The notes under the pieces are model-generated. The model was given only the letters and a program-made list of their open reading frames with translations. It was not told the DNA's origin and made no database searches. A stretch of DNA of 7,294 nucleotides from Deltaproteobacteria bacterium. Lineage in GTDB: Bacteria; Desulfobacterota; DSM-4660; Desulfatiglandales; Desulfatiglandaceae. The first letter of the stretch is position 1. Each line of letters starts with the position of its first letter. Where the stretch lies: NCBI GenBank assembly GCA_019307645.1, contig JAFDJF010000224.1:1-7294 (forward strand), written 5' to 3'. Shown here in pieces: positions 1 to 6,100 of this stretch. The translations under genes were made by a program, and so were the position numbers.

Positions 1-823
1 TCTTCACACCAAGCCACCCTGCATCAACGTATTTCCGAAGAAGGGGGCACGGCCGGTATTTGGCGTCACCTAATCCGGAATGCAGGACTTCCATAATGGC
101 CAAACACGTATCCAGACCAACAAGGTCAGCCAGGGCCAACGGACCCATGGGATGGTTCATACCCAGTTTCATCACCCGATCTATATCCTGCGCAGTGCCT
201 ACACCCTCAAAAAGGGCATATATGGCCTCGTTGATCATCGGCATAAGGATCCTGTTGCTGATAAATCCCGGGAAATCGTTGGCAGGCACCGGGGTTTTTC
301 CCATCTTCACGGAAAGATCCTGAGTGACCTGGTTGGTCTCATCGGACGTGGCCAACCCATTGATGATTTCCACAAGTGCCATCATTGGCACCGGGTTCAT
401 AAAATGCATGCCGACTACTTTTTCAGGCCTTTCTGTGGCGTTACCGATTTTCGTGATAGAAATGGAAGACGTATTTGAGGCTAAGATAATGCCTTTCTTA
501 CAGTTTTCATCCAGATCAGTAAAAATCTGAAGCTTTAAGGTCTCGTTCTCTGTGGCAGCCTCCACCACAAAATCGGCTTCGATCATATCGTTTAAAGAGG
601 TTGAGCCCTCTATCCTGCCCAGGATCGCCTTCTGATCTTCCTGAGTGATCTTCTCCTTTTTGACCATACGCCCAAGGCTTTTCTCAATAGCAACAAAACC
701 TCTTTCAACAAATTCGTCTTTGATATCGTTCATAATCACGGAAAATCCGCTGGCTGCCGCCACCTGCACAATACCTGAACCCATCTGTCCTGCGCCGACA
801 ACGCCTATCGTTTTTATCTCCAT
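1..823 (-). CDS. hbd: 3-hydroxybutyryl-CoA dehydrogenase (3-hydroxyacyl-CoA dehydrogenase family), C-terminus cut by window edge
   Basis: NAD(P)-dependent oxidation of (S)-3-hydroxybutyryl-CoA to acetoacetyl-CoA, or the reverse, in the cytoplasm; used in beta-oxidation or butyrate-type metabolism. The visible 274 residues contain both family domains. An N-terminal Rossmann fold has the dinucleotide motif VVGAGQMGSG at about residues 8-17, and the catalytic-region motif HFMNPVPMM follows. The C-terminal 3HCDH domain starts near DFPGFISNR and runs through GMNHPMGPLALADLVGLD. Relatives are about 280-285 residues, so only about 8-12 residues should be missing. The ATG at 821-823 has a strong Shine-Dalgarno AGGAGG (834-839) 10 bases upstream. 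It is on the same strand as the xdhC-yqeBC run but separated by 277 bases, so it may be a separate transcription unit with no direct role in selenium metabolism. Family call is firm; exact substrate chain length is inferred. Confidence 0.93.
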   Translation of the reverse strand, partial: MEIKTIGVVGAGQMGSGIVQVAAASGFSVIMNDIKDEFVERGFVAIEKSLGRMVKKEKITQEDQKAILGRIEGSTSLNDMIEADFVVEAATENETLKLQIFTDLDENCKKGIILASNTSSISITKIGNATERPEKVVGMHFMNPVPMMALVEIINGLATSDETNQVTQDLSVKMGKTPVPANDFPGFISNRILMPMINEAIYALFEGVGTAQDIDRVMKLGMNHPMGPLALADLVGLDTCLAIMEVLHSGLGDAKYRPCPLLRKYVDAGWLGVK

Positions 824-1100
824 ATTCTGTATGCCTCCTATAATGTTACTCAAAATTTATGACAAATTTAAAGAACCCTGGCCCTGACGACCCGGATTCC
901 TTCGCTTAATCAAATTGTTATTCACTGTAGCAGTTTAGCACTTTGCCAAACTGGGGCGAGTCCGGTGAGAGTCTCCTTTCAAAAGATCTCAACACGGATA
1001 TTAGAAAAGTTCAAAGAAGTTATCAATGGTCTTTTCTCAGGCAGGGCGGGTTGCCGTTTCATCAAAATACTAACCCGTTAGAAACAAAAGAAAATAGACA
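824..1100. other. intergenic region between hbd and xdhC
   Basis: 277 bases without a convincing gene. It holds the hbd ribosome binding site (834-839), an AT-rich leader just upstream, the partly palindromic motif at 931-953, and a GGGTT/AACCC inverted repeat (about 1048-1079) just past the xdhC stop. That repeat lacks a U-tract on either strand, so I do not call it a terminator. No well-formed sigma-70 promoter for hbd could be fixed by eye. Confidence 0.5.
931..953 (+). repeat. partly palindromic motif, copy 1 (CAGTTT-N11-AAACTG)
   Basis: The arms CAGTTT and AAACTG are perfect reverse complements flanking AGCACTTTGCC. A near-identical copy lies at 5436-5456 in the same orientation; the two share the core TTAGCACTTTG followed by AAACTG, with one substitution and a 2-base gap between them. 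It lies about 108 bases upstream of hbd, so it could be an operator or a dispersed repeat. Function is unknown. Confidence 0.5.
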
Positions 1101-1904
1101 TCAGCACGTCCAGATTTTAGGCCCTGAAGACTCTGTCTCCCTTCTAACCATTATGATTTCCGCCATAATGCTGACGGCTATTTCCTCCGGAGTCTCAGCA
1201 TGTATATCAAGCCCGATAGGGGCATGAACCGTCTCCAGCAATTCCTTTGAAATACCTCTGGATTCCAGGTGGGAAAATACGGTTCTGTTCTTTTTTCTGC
1301 TGCCTATCATACCAACATATCCAGCATCCGTCTTCACCGCCCATTCCAGCACCTTTTCATCCAGAAGATGCCCTCTTGTGACAATAACGATATAGGATGA
1401 CGGGGTTATCTTGAGCCTGGGAAGCACATCTTCAAGATCCCGGGCAATGGTCTCATCTGCCTCTGGAAACCTGTCAGGACTGGCAAACTCTTCTCTGTCA
1501 TCGATCACGACCAGTTTAAACCCCAGCATCTTGCCGATTTTGGCTATGAAAAATGAAATATGCCCTCCCCCAAAGATATATAAGACAGGTTTTGTCATAA
1601 TGGGTTCAACAAAGACCTCCATGGTTCCGCCACAGATCATCCCCTCTTCGGCCACTTCTTTCCCGGTAAGATCAAATTGAAGCACCCGAGATCTGCCATC
1701 GGTTATCACCTCCCTGGCTTCCTGGCAAACCTGGGCCTCATAACTCCCCCCACCTATGGAGCCCAGGATGCTTCCGTCACTCCTGACCAACATCTTTGAC
1801 CCTTCCGCCCTGGGAGTTGAGCCTTTAATGGTTGTAATGGTGGCAAGTGCGGCCCTTCCTCCTTCAGACCTTATCTTTACAATCTCTTCAAAAATATCGT
1901 CCAT
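1101..1904 (-). CDS. xdhC: XdhC/CoxI-family molybdenum hydroxylase maturation protein
   Basis: XdhC-family proteins bind molybdenum cofactor, promote its sulfuration (or here probably selenation), and hand it to xanthine-dehydrogenase-type hydroxylases in the cytoplasm. The 267 residues show both family domains. The N-terminal XdhC_CoxI domain has GSTPR (28-32), GSIGGGSYE (48-56) and the conserved cysteine motif MICGG (89-93). The C-terminal Rossmann-like XdhC_C domain has FGGGH (111-115), TRGH (176-179), MIGSRKK (199-205) and the tail motif PIGLDIHAETPEEIA (229-243). The ATG at 1902-1904 has GGAG (1913-1916) 8 bases upstream. It is the last gene of the accessory run; a 261-bp element now separates it from yqeC, and reconstruction gives an original spacer of 28 bases. 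The symbol reflects the family; the client hydroxylase is not in the window. Confidence 0.92.
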   Translation of the reverse strand: MDDIFEEIVKIRSEGGRAALATITTIKGSTPRAEGSKMLVRSDGSILGSIGGGSYEAQVCQEAREVITDGRSRVLQFDLTGKEVAEEGMICGGTMEVFVEPIMTKPVLYIFGGGHISFFIAKIGKMLGFKLVVIDDREEFASPDRFPEADETIARDLEDVLPRLKITPSSYIVIVTRGHLLDEKVLEWAVKTDAGYVGMIGSRKKNRTVFSHLESRGISKELLETVHAPIGLDIHAETPEEIAVSIMAEIIMVRRETESSGPKIWTC

Positions 1905-1939
1905 AATGAAATCTCCATGAAATAGAGAGCCCTTACCCG

Positions 1940-1947
1940 GTAACGAC
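1940..1947. repeat. left target-site duplication of the MITE-like element
   Basis: GTAACGAC directly abuts the left terminal repeat and is identical to 2209-2216, which abuts the right terminal repeat. Eight bases is the duplication size typical of the IS66 family. Confidence 0.8.
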
Positions 1948-2009
1948 GTAACATCTCAATAAATTCGGGTCGGTTTAGGCGGCGGCGGTGTTTTTTTAGG
2001 AATCCGCAT
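1948..2009 (+). repeat. left terminal inverted repeat of the MITE-like element
   Basis: Matches the reverse complement of 2138-2208 with a few substitutions. It is about 9 bases shorter in the segment between TTCGGGT and the GGCGGCGGCGG block. Imperfect arms suggest an old insertion or a family with unequal ends. Confidence 0.8.
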
Positions 2010-2137
2010 CACCCATGTAGGGATGCGATTATACGCGTCAAGCCTGGATTTCAAGCAACGAAAAGGCAGCGAAGATTTAAAGCCTCACATTACAAATTGC
2101 GTAGATAGCTGCCGTCAGTTTGGAATGATTCCCAAAT

Positions 2138-2208
2138 ATGCGGATTTCTAAAAAGACACCGCCGCCGCCTTATTGCAGCGATCTTACCCGAACTTTTTGA
2201 GAAGTTAC
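2138..2208 (-). repeat. right terminal inverted repeat of the MITE-like element
   Basis: Read on the minus strand it starts GTAACTTCTCAAAAAG, passes TTCGGGTAAGATCGC and the GGCGGCGGCGGTGT block, and ends AATCCGCAT. The TAA within its terminal GTAA is the stop codon now used by yqeC. Confidence 0.8.
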
Positions 2209-3044
2209 GTAACGACTTCTAAAACAGGTGGCTGGGATTTCGCCTGCCCCAGCACAACTCGACCAATCTGCGGGTGCCCTGCTTTCAGGATCCTGGAAGC
2301 CAGGATTCTCGCATTTGACAGCCCGTCATTAAGATCCGTCTTGTTGACAAAAGGGACAATCCTGCTTTGAACCGGACTTCCGCAAATTATACCGGACGGG
2401 TGCGTCATCAAAGTGGCAACAGTATCCGGCGAAACAACATCGCCCAACGCATTCCCTGATAATTTGGCCGCGATCTCAGATCTGAACACATGCGCCTCAC
2501 TCAGTTCACAACCCAGTGCATCGATGCCCACCACCGGGATCACTAAAGACGAGTTCTGAGGAATCACCGGCTCGTGATCAATATTCGGGGCCTTCAGTGG
2601 TCTTCCTGCCGCACCGTCTGCCTCCACAATAATGCATGATACAGGCTTGAGTCTACATAATCCTGCGATCAACTCCGGATCGAGCCCCTTCAGTTTTCCG
2701 GAGGAAACGATATTCTCAGAGGCGATGGTGATATGACCGTATTTTTCAGCTTTATTGAGGATGAAATCCGCTATTTCATCATCTTTCTCAGAAACCAGAA
2801 CATAGGGCGTGTCCGATGAGGAAGGGTAAAATATCTTGGTCGTGGTAGTCGTAATAACAAGTTTTTTTGGCGCCGCCAGCTCCCTGGCCAGGGCAAACAT
2901 AAGTGTGGTTTTTCCGCCGGCGCCAACCAGGCTGACCACCTCGCCCGGTTCGATATCAAAGGCCTCTCTCCATGTGTCTATCAGTCCGCCATTCGCCAAA
3001 ATTTCACCATACCCGAGGGCTTTTACTTTTCGATGATCACCCAC
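2205..3044 (-). CDS. yqeC: YqeC, selenium-dependent molybdenum hydroxylase accessory protein (P-loop)
   Basis: YqeC co-occurs with SelD and selenium-dependent molybdenum hydroxylases and is thought to act in their maturation; its reaction is unproven. Numbering from the chosen start, the protein shows a P-loop VGAGGKTT (40-47), the family motif EADGAAGRPLKAP (141-153) followed by HEPVIP, and NKTD (234-237), a GTPase G4-like motif. Start is uncertain. I chose the GTG at 3042-3044, preceded by a purine-rich GGAAGAGGG, which overlaps the methyltransferase gene by 22 bases and gives 279 residues. TTG at 3069-3071 (288 residues) or TTG at 2997-2999 (264 residues, closest to usual family size) are alternatives. 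The ending LEVVT-stop uses a TAA supplied by the inserted element; the reconstructed pre-insertion gene ended LEVVTG, so the protein is essentially intact. Confidence 0.9.
   Translation of the reverse strand: MGDHRKVKALGYGEILANGGLIDTWREAFDIEPGEVVSLVGAGGKTTLMFALARELAAPKKLVITTTTTKIFYPSSSDTPYVLVSEKDDEIADFILNKAEKYGHITIASENIVSSGKLKGLDPELIAGLCRLKPVSCIIVEADGAAGRPLKAPNIDHEPVIPQNSSLVIPVVGIDALGCELSEAHVFRSEIAAKLSGNALGDVVSPDTVATLMTHPSGIICGSPVQSRIVPFVNKTDLNDGLSNARILASRILKAGHPQIGRVVLGQAKSQPPVLEVVT
2209..2216. repeat. right target-site duplication of the MITE-like element
   Basis: GTAACGAC, identical to 1940-1947. It lies inside the last codons of yqeC (minus-strand GTC GTT AC), placing the insertion point at the extreme 3' end of that gene. 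Confidence 0.8.
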
Positions 3045-3622
3045 AAACCGCCCTCTTCCACAATGCGACAACGGCCACCCATCTCCGATCTCCTGAGGAT
3101 CTCTTTTAGATTCTCTACAGTAACCCGCTTCCTGCCCAGTCTATCATTCAACTCACGGGATTCATCAGCGATTTCACGGATAAACTCATCCGGTGTGTCT
3201 TTCCCGTAGCCCCCACCTACAAAGGCTATGCCATCTTCTTTGAGAACCCGAAAAATCTCCCAAAAAATCTTCCCCCTTTCATCCAGGAAAAAGAAGGCTC
3301 CCCTGAATATCACCAGATCAAATTGGGAATCATTGAAATCGAGGAAATTCAAATCGGTTTGTCTAACTTCAATGCCTCGGGACAACCCGGCAGCTTCTAT
3401 TTCCGCCGCGAAATATTCTAAAACCTGCAACGAGGTATCCGCAATAATAATCCTGAGTTCGGGATATTGTTCGGCCAATTCCAGGGATATTCCCCCTGAA
3501 AATGGTCCGAGTTCCAGTACAGATCCAAAATCTTTCTGATAAGACGCGGCAATCTGGGATGCCAGGAAAGGATAAATTCTCCTCCATAAGCTGTTTACCT
3601 GTTTTAAAAGGTCAAAATCCAT
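3023..3622 (-). CDS. class I SAM-dependent methyltransferase in the yqeB-yqeC operon
   Basis: A 199-residue Rossmann-fold methyltransferase. Motif I is VLELGPFSGG (35-44), the acidic end of strand 2 is IIIADTS (58-64), a QTDLNFLDF segment (88-96) fits the adenine-contact region, and the post-strand-4 segment runs GAFFFLDERGKIFWEIFRVLKEDG (108-131). This is the methyltransf_11/25 type, and no substrate can be read from it. ATG at 3620-3622 lies 6 bases after the yqeB stop, and the gene's end overlaps or nearly touches yqeC, so it is probably translated with both. Its own Shine-Dalgarno is weak (GAG), which fits translational coupling. Its position between yqeB and yqeC suggests a role in selenium or molybdenum cofactor handling, for example methylation of a selenium or sulfur intermediate or detoxification. 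That role is inference. Confidence 0.88.
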   Translation of the reverse strand: MDFDLLKQVNSLWRRIYPFLASQIAASYQKDFGSVLELGPFSGGISLELAEQYPELRIIIADTSLQVLEYFAAEIEAAGLSRGIEVRQTDLNFLDFNDSQFDLVIFRGAFFFLDERGKIFWEIFRVLKEDGIAFVGGGYGKDTPDEFIREIADESRELNDRLGRKRVTVENLKEILRRSEMGGRCRIVEEGGLWVIIEK

Positions 3623-3628
3623 GTTTGC

Positions 3629-4432
3629 TCAACGGTTATAATGAGATAACACGCATTCCAGCACGCTCCCCCCGATGGCCCTTGCCTTTTCAGAAACAGT
3701 ATAGCAGAATTCCTTTTCCCCTCTGGGGTCTATGTCCCCTGCTTTTATACCCTTCCAGACACGTGTCCCATCTCTTAACATGCCTCGAATAACCCCCTTT
3801 ATCCGGGCCTTAACCGGAGTACCGTCAACCTCTGCAATCACCTCGCCTGCCTCGACAAAATCTCCAATGTCTTTCAACGTTTTAAGGCGACCCTCCTTTG
3901 GCCCGCGAAACACCCTTTCAGCGCCATAACCGGCAATAACCCCGGGGATACCCGTATTTTCTTCCGGCTCTCCCTCAGACAGGACCCTCCCCAGATTGTG
4001 ACCGCGATTGGTTTCCACGACCAGATGCACATCCTTTCCCGCACAAAAGCCCGGGCCCAGACCGATAACCAGAGGAGCATCCGTTATCTTGGTGCCCAGG
4101 TTTTTTTTGGCCAGTATGGCATCCACCACAACATCCGGCTTCAGGAAATCAATCACCCCGGCCTCCGGATCAACAATAATCGGTATCCGGCCACTGTCCC
4201 ATACACCCTGAACCTGATCGTAAGATTCTATCAATCCGACTGTTACCCCCTCCAACGCCTTTTGACCGTCATAGACGGCCTCGCAAAAAGATACTTCTCT
4301 CCTGACTGCCAGGGGTTGCGAGATATCTGTCACGCATATTATTTTAAAACCGGATTTGAACAGCCTACAGGTAACACCGCTTGCCATTTCCCCGCCGCCT
4401 TTAACGACGAACTTCAATTTCTCTAAAGACAT
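3629..4432 (-). CDS. yqeB: YqeB (EF2563-family selenium-dependent molybdenum hydroxylase system protein)
   Basis: A member of the YqeB/EF2563 family, a marker of the labile selenium cofactor trait. It is thought to help mature selenium-dependent molybdenum hydroxylases, with no reaction firmly established. The 267 residues match the usual length of about 265-275. Conserved blocks, in order: VKGGGEMASG (10-19, Rossmann-like glycine-rich start), QPLAVRR (39-45), CEAVYDG (50-56), VVDAILAKKNLGT (102-114), LGPGF (125-129), DVHLVVETNRGHNLGRV (134-150), and a C-terminal lipoyl/biotinyl-like section GDFVEAGEVIAEVDGTPVKA (190-209). I chose ATG 4430-4432 because GAGGTGAGG precedes it and the Rossmann start then falls near residue 10. 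An upstream in-frame TTG (4508-4510) would add 26 unsupported residues and overlap the previous gene. It follows the DUF364 gene by 59 bases and precedes the methyltransferase by 6. Confidence 0.93.
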   Translation of the reverse strand: MSLEKLKFVVKGGGEMASGVTCRLFKSGFKIICVTDISQPLAVRREVSFCEAVYDGQKALEGVTVGLIESYDQVQGVWDSGRIPIIVDPEAGVIDFLKPDVVVDAILAKKNLGTKITDAPLVIGLGPGFCAGKDVHLVVETNRGHNLGRVLSEGEPEENTGIPGVIAGYGAERVFRGPKEGRLKTLKDIGDFVEAGEVIAEVDGTPVKARIKGVIRGMLRDGTRVWKGIKAGDIDPRGEKEFCYTVSEKARAIGGSVLECVLSHYNR

Positions 4433-4486
4433 CCTCACCTCATCATGACATTTTTTGCATAAATTGGACACACACCGAATTATCAA

Positions 4487-4509
4487 TGCCCTTACAAACT
4501 GTAAGGGCA
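4487..4509 (-). promoter_or_regulatory. perfect 10-bp hairpin at the DUF364-yqeB junction
   Basis: On the minus-strand transcript, TGCCCTTACA and TGTAAGGGCA form a perfect 10-bp stem with a 3-base loop. The DUF364 stop codon (4492-4494) lies in the stem. No U-tract follows in the operon direction, and A residues follow on the plus strand, so it is not a canonical intrinsic terminator. It may attenuate, protect or be a processing site between the first gene and yqeB. Confidence 0.55.
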
Positions 4510-5208
4510 AAAATGCTCCAGACCCAGCAAACGGGCCGGGCCGGCAATAGTCACGCCGTAAAATATCACGGGTTTCTCAGTCTTGAATTCACCAATTGTA
4601 TCGTTTACAAGCGTGGTTCCGGTTATCAGCGCTATATCGCACCAGTTGAGATTTGCTTCCGTCCTTTGCGGAGGCCCAATCGTTATCCCATACGCCTTCT
4701 GCCCAATATTGTTTTCATCCAGATCCATTACCTTCACATCAAACTCACCGGAAAGCGTCTCCAACATCCTGGGCTGCAACCCCCCCAGAGCGACCTTCGG
4801 CTTGCCGAATTCCTCCTTCAGATATTTTATCAGTTCCTTACTGCATCTGACAGGGCTTGTGCCTCTGCAGTGTATGCTCTTATCGATCATTCCCAGATAT
4901 CTCATCACCGCATTAATGGTAGAGATAAGTATGGCACGCCTGAAATTGCTTGTCAGGTTCATTTCAACAATCTGAGATAGCCTGCCCTCGAAATTGTCCG
5001 GCATATCTGTGAATGCCTGGCCAAATGAACCTCTAAACTCCGCCTGTATCAATCGCTCTTTACCCTTCTGAAGAAGGGAATCACGGTGTTCGGGATTTCC
5101 GACTGCCTCTTTCGCTGTAAGGGCTCTGCCCGAAATCTTCACTTCTTCAGATGCCAAATTCGCTTGATCCACGATCTCTGAAAATTTTTTCTTTAAGGTT
5201 TCGTACAT
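4492..5208 (-). CDS. DUF364 / putative heavy-metal chelation domain protein (DUF4213-DUF364 architecture)
   Basis: A 238-residue protein. Its N-terminal half has NPEHRDSLLQKGKERLIQAEF (38-58), GQAFTDMP (63-70) and INAVMRYLG (98-106), as in DUF4213 (enolase N-terminal-like) regions. Its C-terminal half is a Rossmann-like DUF364 domain with VALGGLQPRMLE (139-150), MDLDENNIG (161-169), ADIALITGTTLVN-like text at 190-202 and an ending PVIFYGVTIAGPA (213-225). Family members are linked to metal or metallocofactor handling, but no reaction is known to me. ATG 5206-5208 was chosen because GGGGGA precedes it at a usable distance; a GTG at 5227-5229 would add 7 residues and swallow that site. It is the first gene of the yqeB/yqeC/xdhC run, pointing to a role in molybdenum or selenium cofactor assembly (inference). 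Its stop codon lies in a hairpin. Confidence 0.85.
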   Translation of the reverse strand: MYETLKKKFSEIVDQANLASEEVKISGRALTAKEAVGNPEHRDSLLQKGKERLIQAEFRGSFGQAFTDMPDNFEGRLSQIVEMNLTSNFRRAILISTINAVMRYLGMIDKSIHCRGTSPVRCSKELIKYLKEEFGKPKVALGGLQPRMLETLSGEFDVKVMDLDENNIGQKAYGITIGPPQRTEANLNWCDIALITGTTLVNDTIGEFKTEKPVIFYGVTIAGPARLLGLEHFCPYSL

Positions 5209-5232
5209 ACTGATCCCCCGGCAATACACATG

Positions 5233-5261
5233 ATTTTCACCGATTTCAGCTGCAATATCAA
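5233..5261 (-). promoter_or_regulatory. possible sigma-70-type promoter for the accessory operon
   Basis: Minus strand: TTGATA (5256-5261), 17-base spacer, GAAAAT (5233-5238). Both boxes are partial matches. The predicted start lies only about 18 bases before the DUF364 ATG, just enough to include its Shine-Dalgarno. Weak call. Confidence 0.35.
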
Positions 5262-5356
5262 GAAAATCTCACTTTCGATCCTCCGTTCCGTATCTTAACC
5301 GGTTGCTTAAATACCGGTGGTGTCAGTCGTCCGTTGCCAGTGTTCAGTGGAACGGC

Positions 5357-5385
5357 TTGACACTCTAGGCTGCTTTCCTTATTGT
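5357..5385 (+). promoter_or_regulatory. sigma-70-type promoter for the rhodanese gene
   Basis: Consensus -35 TTGACA (5357-5362), 17-base spacer, -10 TATTGT (5380-5385). Predicted transcription start is near 5392, giving a 5' leader of about 110 bases that includes the repeated motif at 5436-5456. Confidence 0.6.
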
Positions 5386-5435
5386 TTTTGTTGAAAAAGC
5401 AACCTCTTTTCCCCGAAAATGTCCCACAAAAATAA

Positions 5436-5456
5436 CAGGTTAGCACTTTGAAACTG
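5436..5456 (+). repeat. partly palindromic motif, copy 2
   Basis: CAGGTT-AGCACTTTG-AAACTG. Compared with copy 1 (931-953) it has one arm substitution and lacks two bases after the core. It lies in the predicted leader of the rhodanese transcript, about 47 bases before the start codon and about 228 bases upstream of the DUF364 start. Operator, RNA element or dispersed repeat are all possible. Confidence 0.5.
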
Positions 5457-5502
5457 CCTCACAGATAATCCTGTCAAAACTGCAATAGCGAAAGGACCGA
5501 TC

Positions 5503-6090
5503 ATGAAAACAAGCTTTTTGCTGAAGATTGTTAACCCGATTCTTGCGGTTGTGTTTCTTTATAACAGGCATTATTTGTGGATTTTTTTTGCACTACTGAT
5601 CCCCCAGACAGTTTTGGGTGACTCAGACCTGACAGATGCAGAAAAGAAAGAGATAGTGTATGAAATGTATGAAGGCTACAAAAAAGAATTTCCGCTAGTG
5701 AAAGACATATCTCCCCGCCAGGCAATGAAACAGATGGAAACCGGACATGTGCTTTTTATTGATACACGAAAACCATTAGAAATGAAGGTTTCCATGCTTC
5801 CGGGTGCAATGAGCAAAGAAGCATTTCTGAAAGACGCCTCGAAATACAAGGGGTGGACAATCATCGCCTACTGTACCATCAGCTACCGCAGTGGAAATTT
5901 TGCCGTAAAGATGTCAAACAAAGGGATTGATATCTACAACCTGAAAGGGGGACTGCTTGCCTGGGTCCTTGAAGGCGGCAGGATTTATGACGCCACTGGA
6001 GAAACAAAACGGGTTCATGTCTACGGTAAAAAATGGAACTATCTACCCAGGGGATATGAAGCGGTTTTTTTCAGCTTTTTTGAAAAGTAG
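5503..6090 (+). CDS. exported or membrane-anchored single-domain rhodanese
   Basis: A 195-residue protein with a hydrophobic N-terminus in two segments (about 10-20 and 24-39, ending TVLGDSD), consistent with a signal peptide or anchor. A rhodanese domain then covers about residues 65-162. Key features are FIDTRKPLE (85-93), the six-residue active-site loop C124-T-I-S-Y-R129, and YNLKGGLLAWVLEGG (145-159) as the usual C-terminal rhodanese element. The tail VHVYGKKWNYLPRGYEAVF (171-189) recurs in similar proteins. Rhodaneses carry sulfur as a cysteine persulfide, and some carry selenium, which makes a link to the next gene, selD, attractive. However, the predicted location outside the cytoplasm argues against simple direct delivery. 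ATG 5503 has AAAGGA (5491-5496) 6 bases upstream. The catalytic residue is a normal TGT cysteine, not UGA. Confidence 0.9.
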   Translation: MKTSFLLKIVNPILAVVFLYNRHYLWIFFALLIPQTVLGDSDLTDAEKKEIVYEMYEGYKKEFPLVKDISPRQAMKQMETGHVLFIDTRKPLEMKVSMLPGAMSKEAFLKDASKYKGWTIIAYCTISYRSGNFAVKMSNKGIDIYNLKGGLLAWVLEGGRIYDATGETKRVHVYGKKWNYLPRGYEAVFFSFFEK

Positions 6091-6100
6091 TAACTACGCA

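Larger units (their letters stand above)
1948..2208. mobile_element. MITE-like non-autonomous element with IS66-type ends (261 bp)
   Basis: Both ends begin GTAAC(A/T)TCTCAA when read inward. The terminal inverted repeats extend over about 62 bases on the left (1948-2009) and 71 on the right (2138-2208), including a shared GC-rich block GGCGGCGGCGGTGT and the inner end AATCCGCAT. A perfect 8-bp direct repeat, GTAACGAC, flanks the element exactly. Termini beginning GTAA plus an 8-bp duplication are known traits of the IS66 family; assignment to that family is inference from these traits. The interior has a small hairpin (about 2006-2026) and no credible transposase ORF, so it must be mobilised in trans if at all. 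It sits between yqeC and xdhC, overlaps the last 4 bases of yqeC, and as RNA could fold into a long stem within the operon transcript. Confidence 0.8.
5209..5502. other. divergent intergenic control region
   Basis: 294 bases between the two divergent first genes. It contains a plausible plus-strand promoter (5357-5385), a weaker minus-strand promoter (5233-5261), a small inverted repeat CCGTT(G)CCA / TGGAACGG (5331-5355) just upstream of and overlapping the approach to the plus promoter, and copy 2 of the palindromic motif. A 62-codon minus-strand reading frame here (5258-5446) has no recognisable content. Confidence 0.6.

Noticed and set aside
950..985. Plus-strand GAGTCCGGTGAGAGTC resembling part of a cobalamin riboswitch or group II intron domain
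   Set aside because: Only a short resemblance; no B12-box or intron domain V follows, and no plus-strand gene lies downstream.
943..1227. 94-codon plus-strand ORF
   Set aside because: Its 3' half is antisense to xdhC and its 5' half has no family features or ribosome binding site.
4433..4510. Upstream TTG start extending YqeB by 26 residues
   Set aside because: The ATG at 4430-4432 has a good ribosome binding site and gives the usual family length; the extension crosses a hairpin and overlaps the previous gene.
5258..5446. 62-codon minus-strand ORF in the divergent promoter region
   Set aside because: No recognisable domain or ribosome binding site, and it lies over the plus-strand promoter and the repeated motif.
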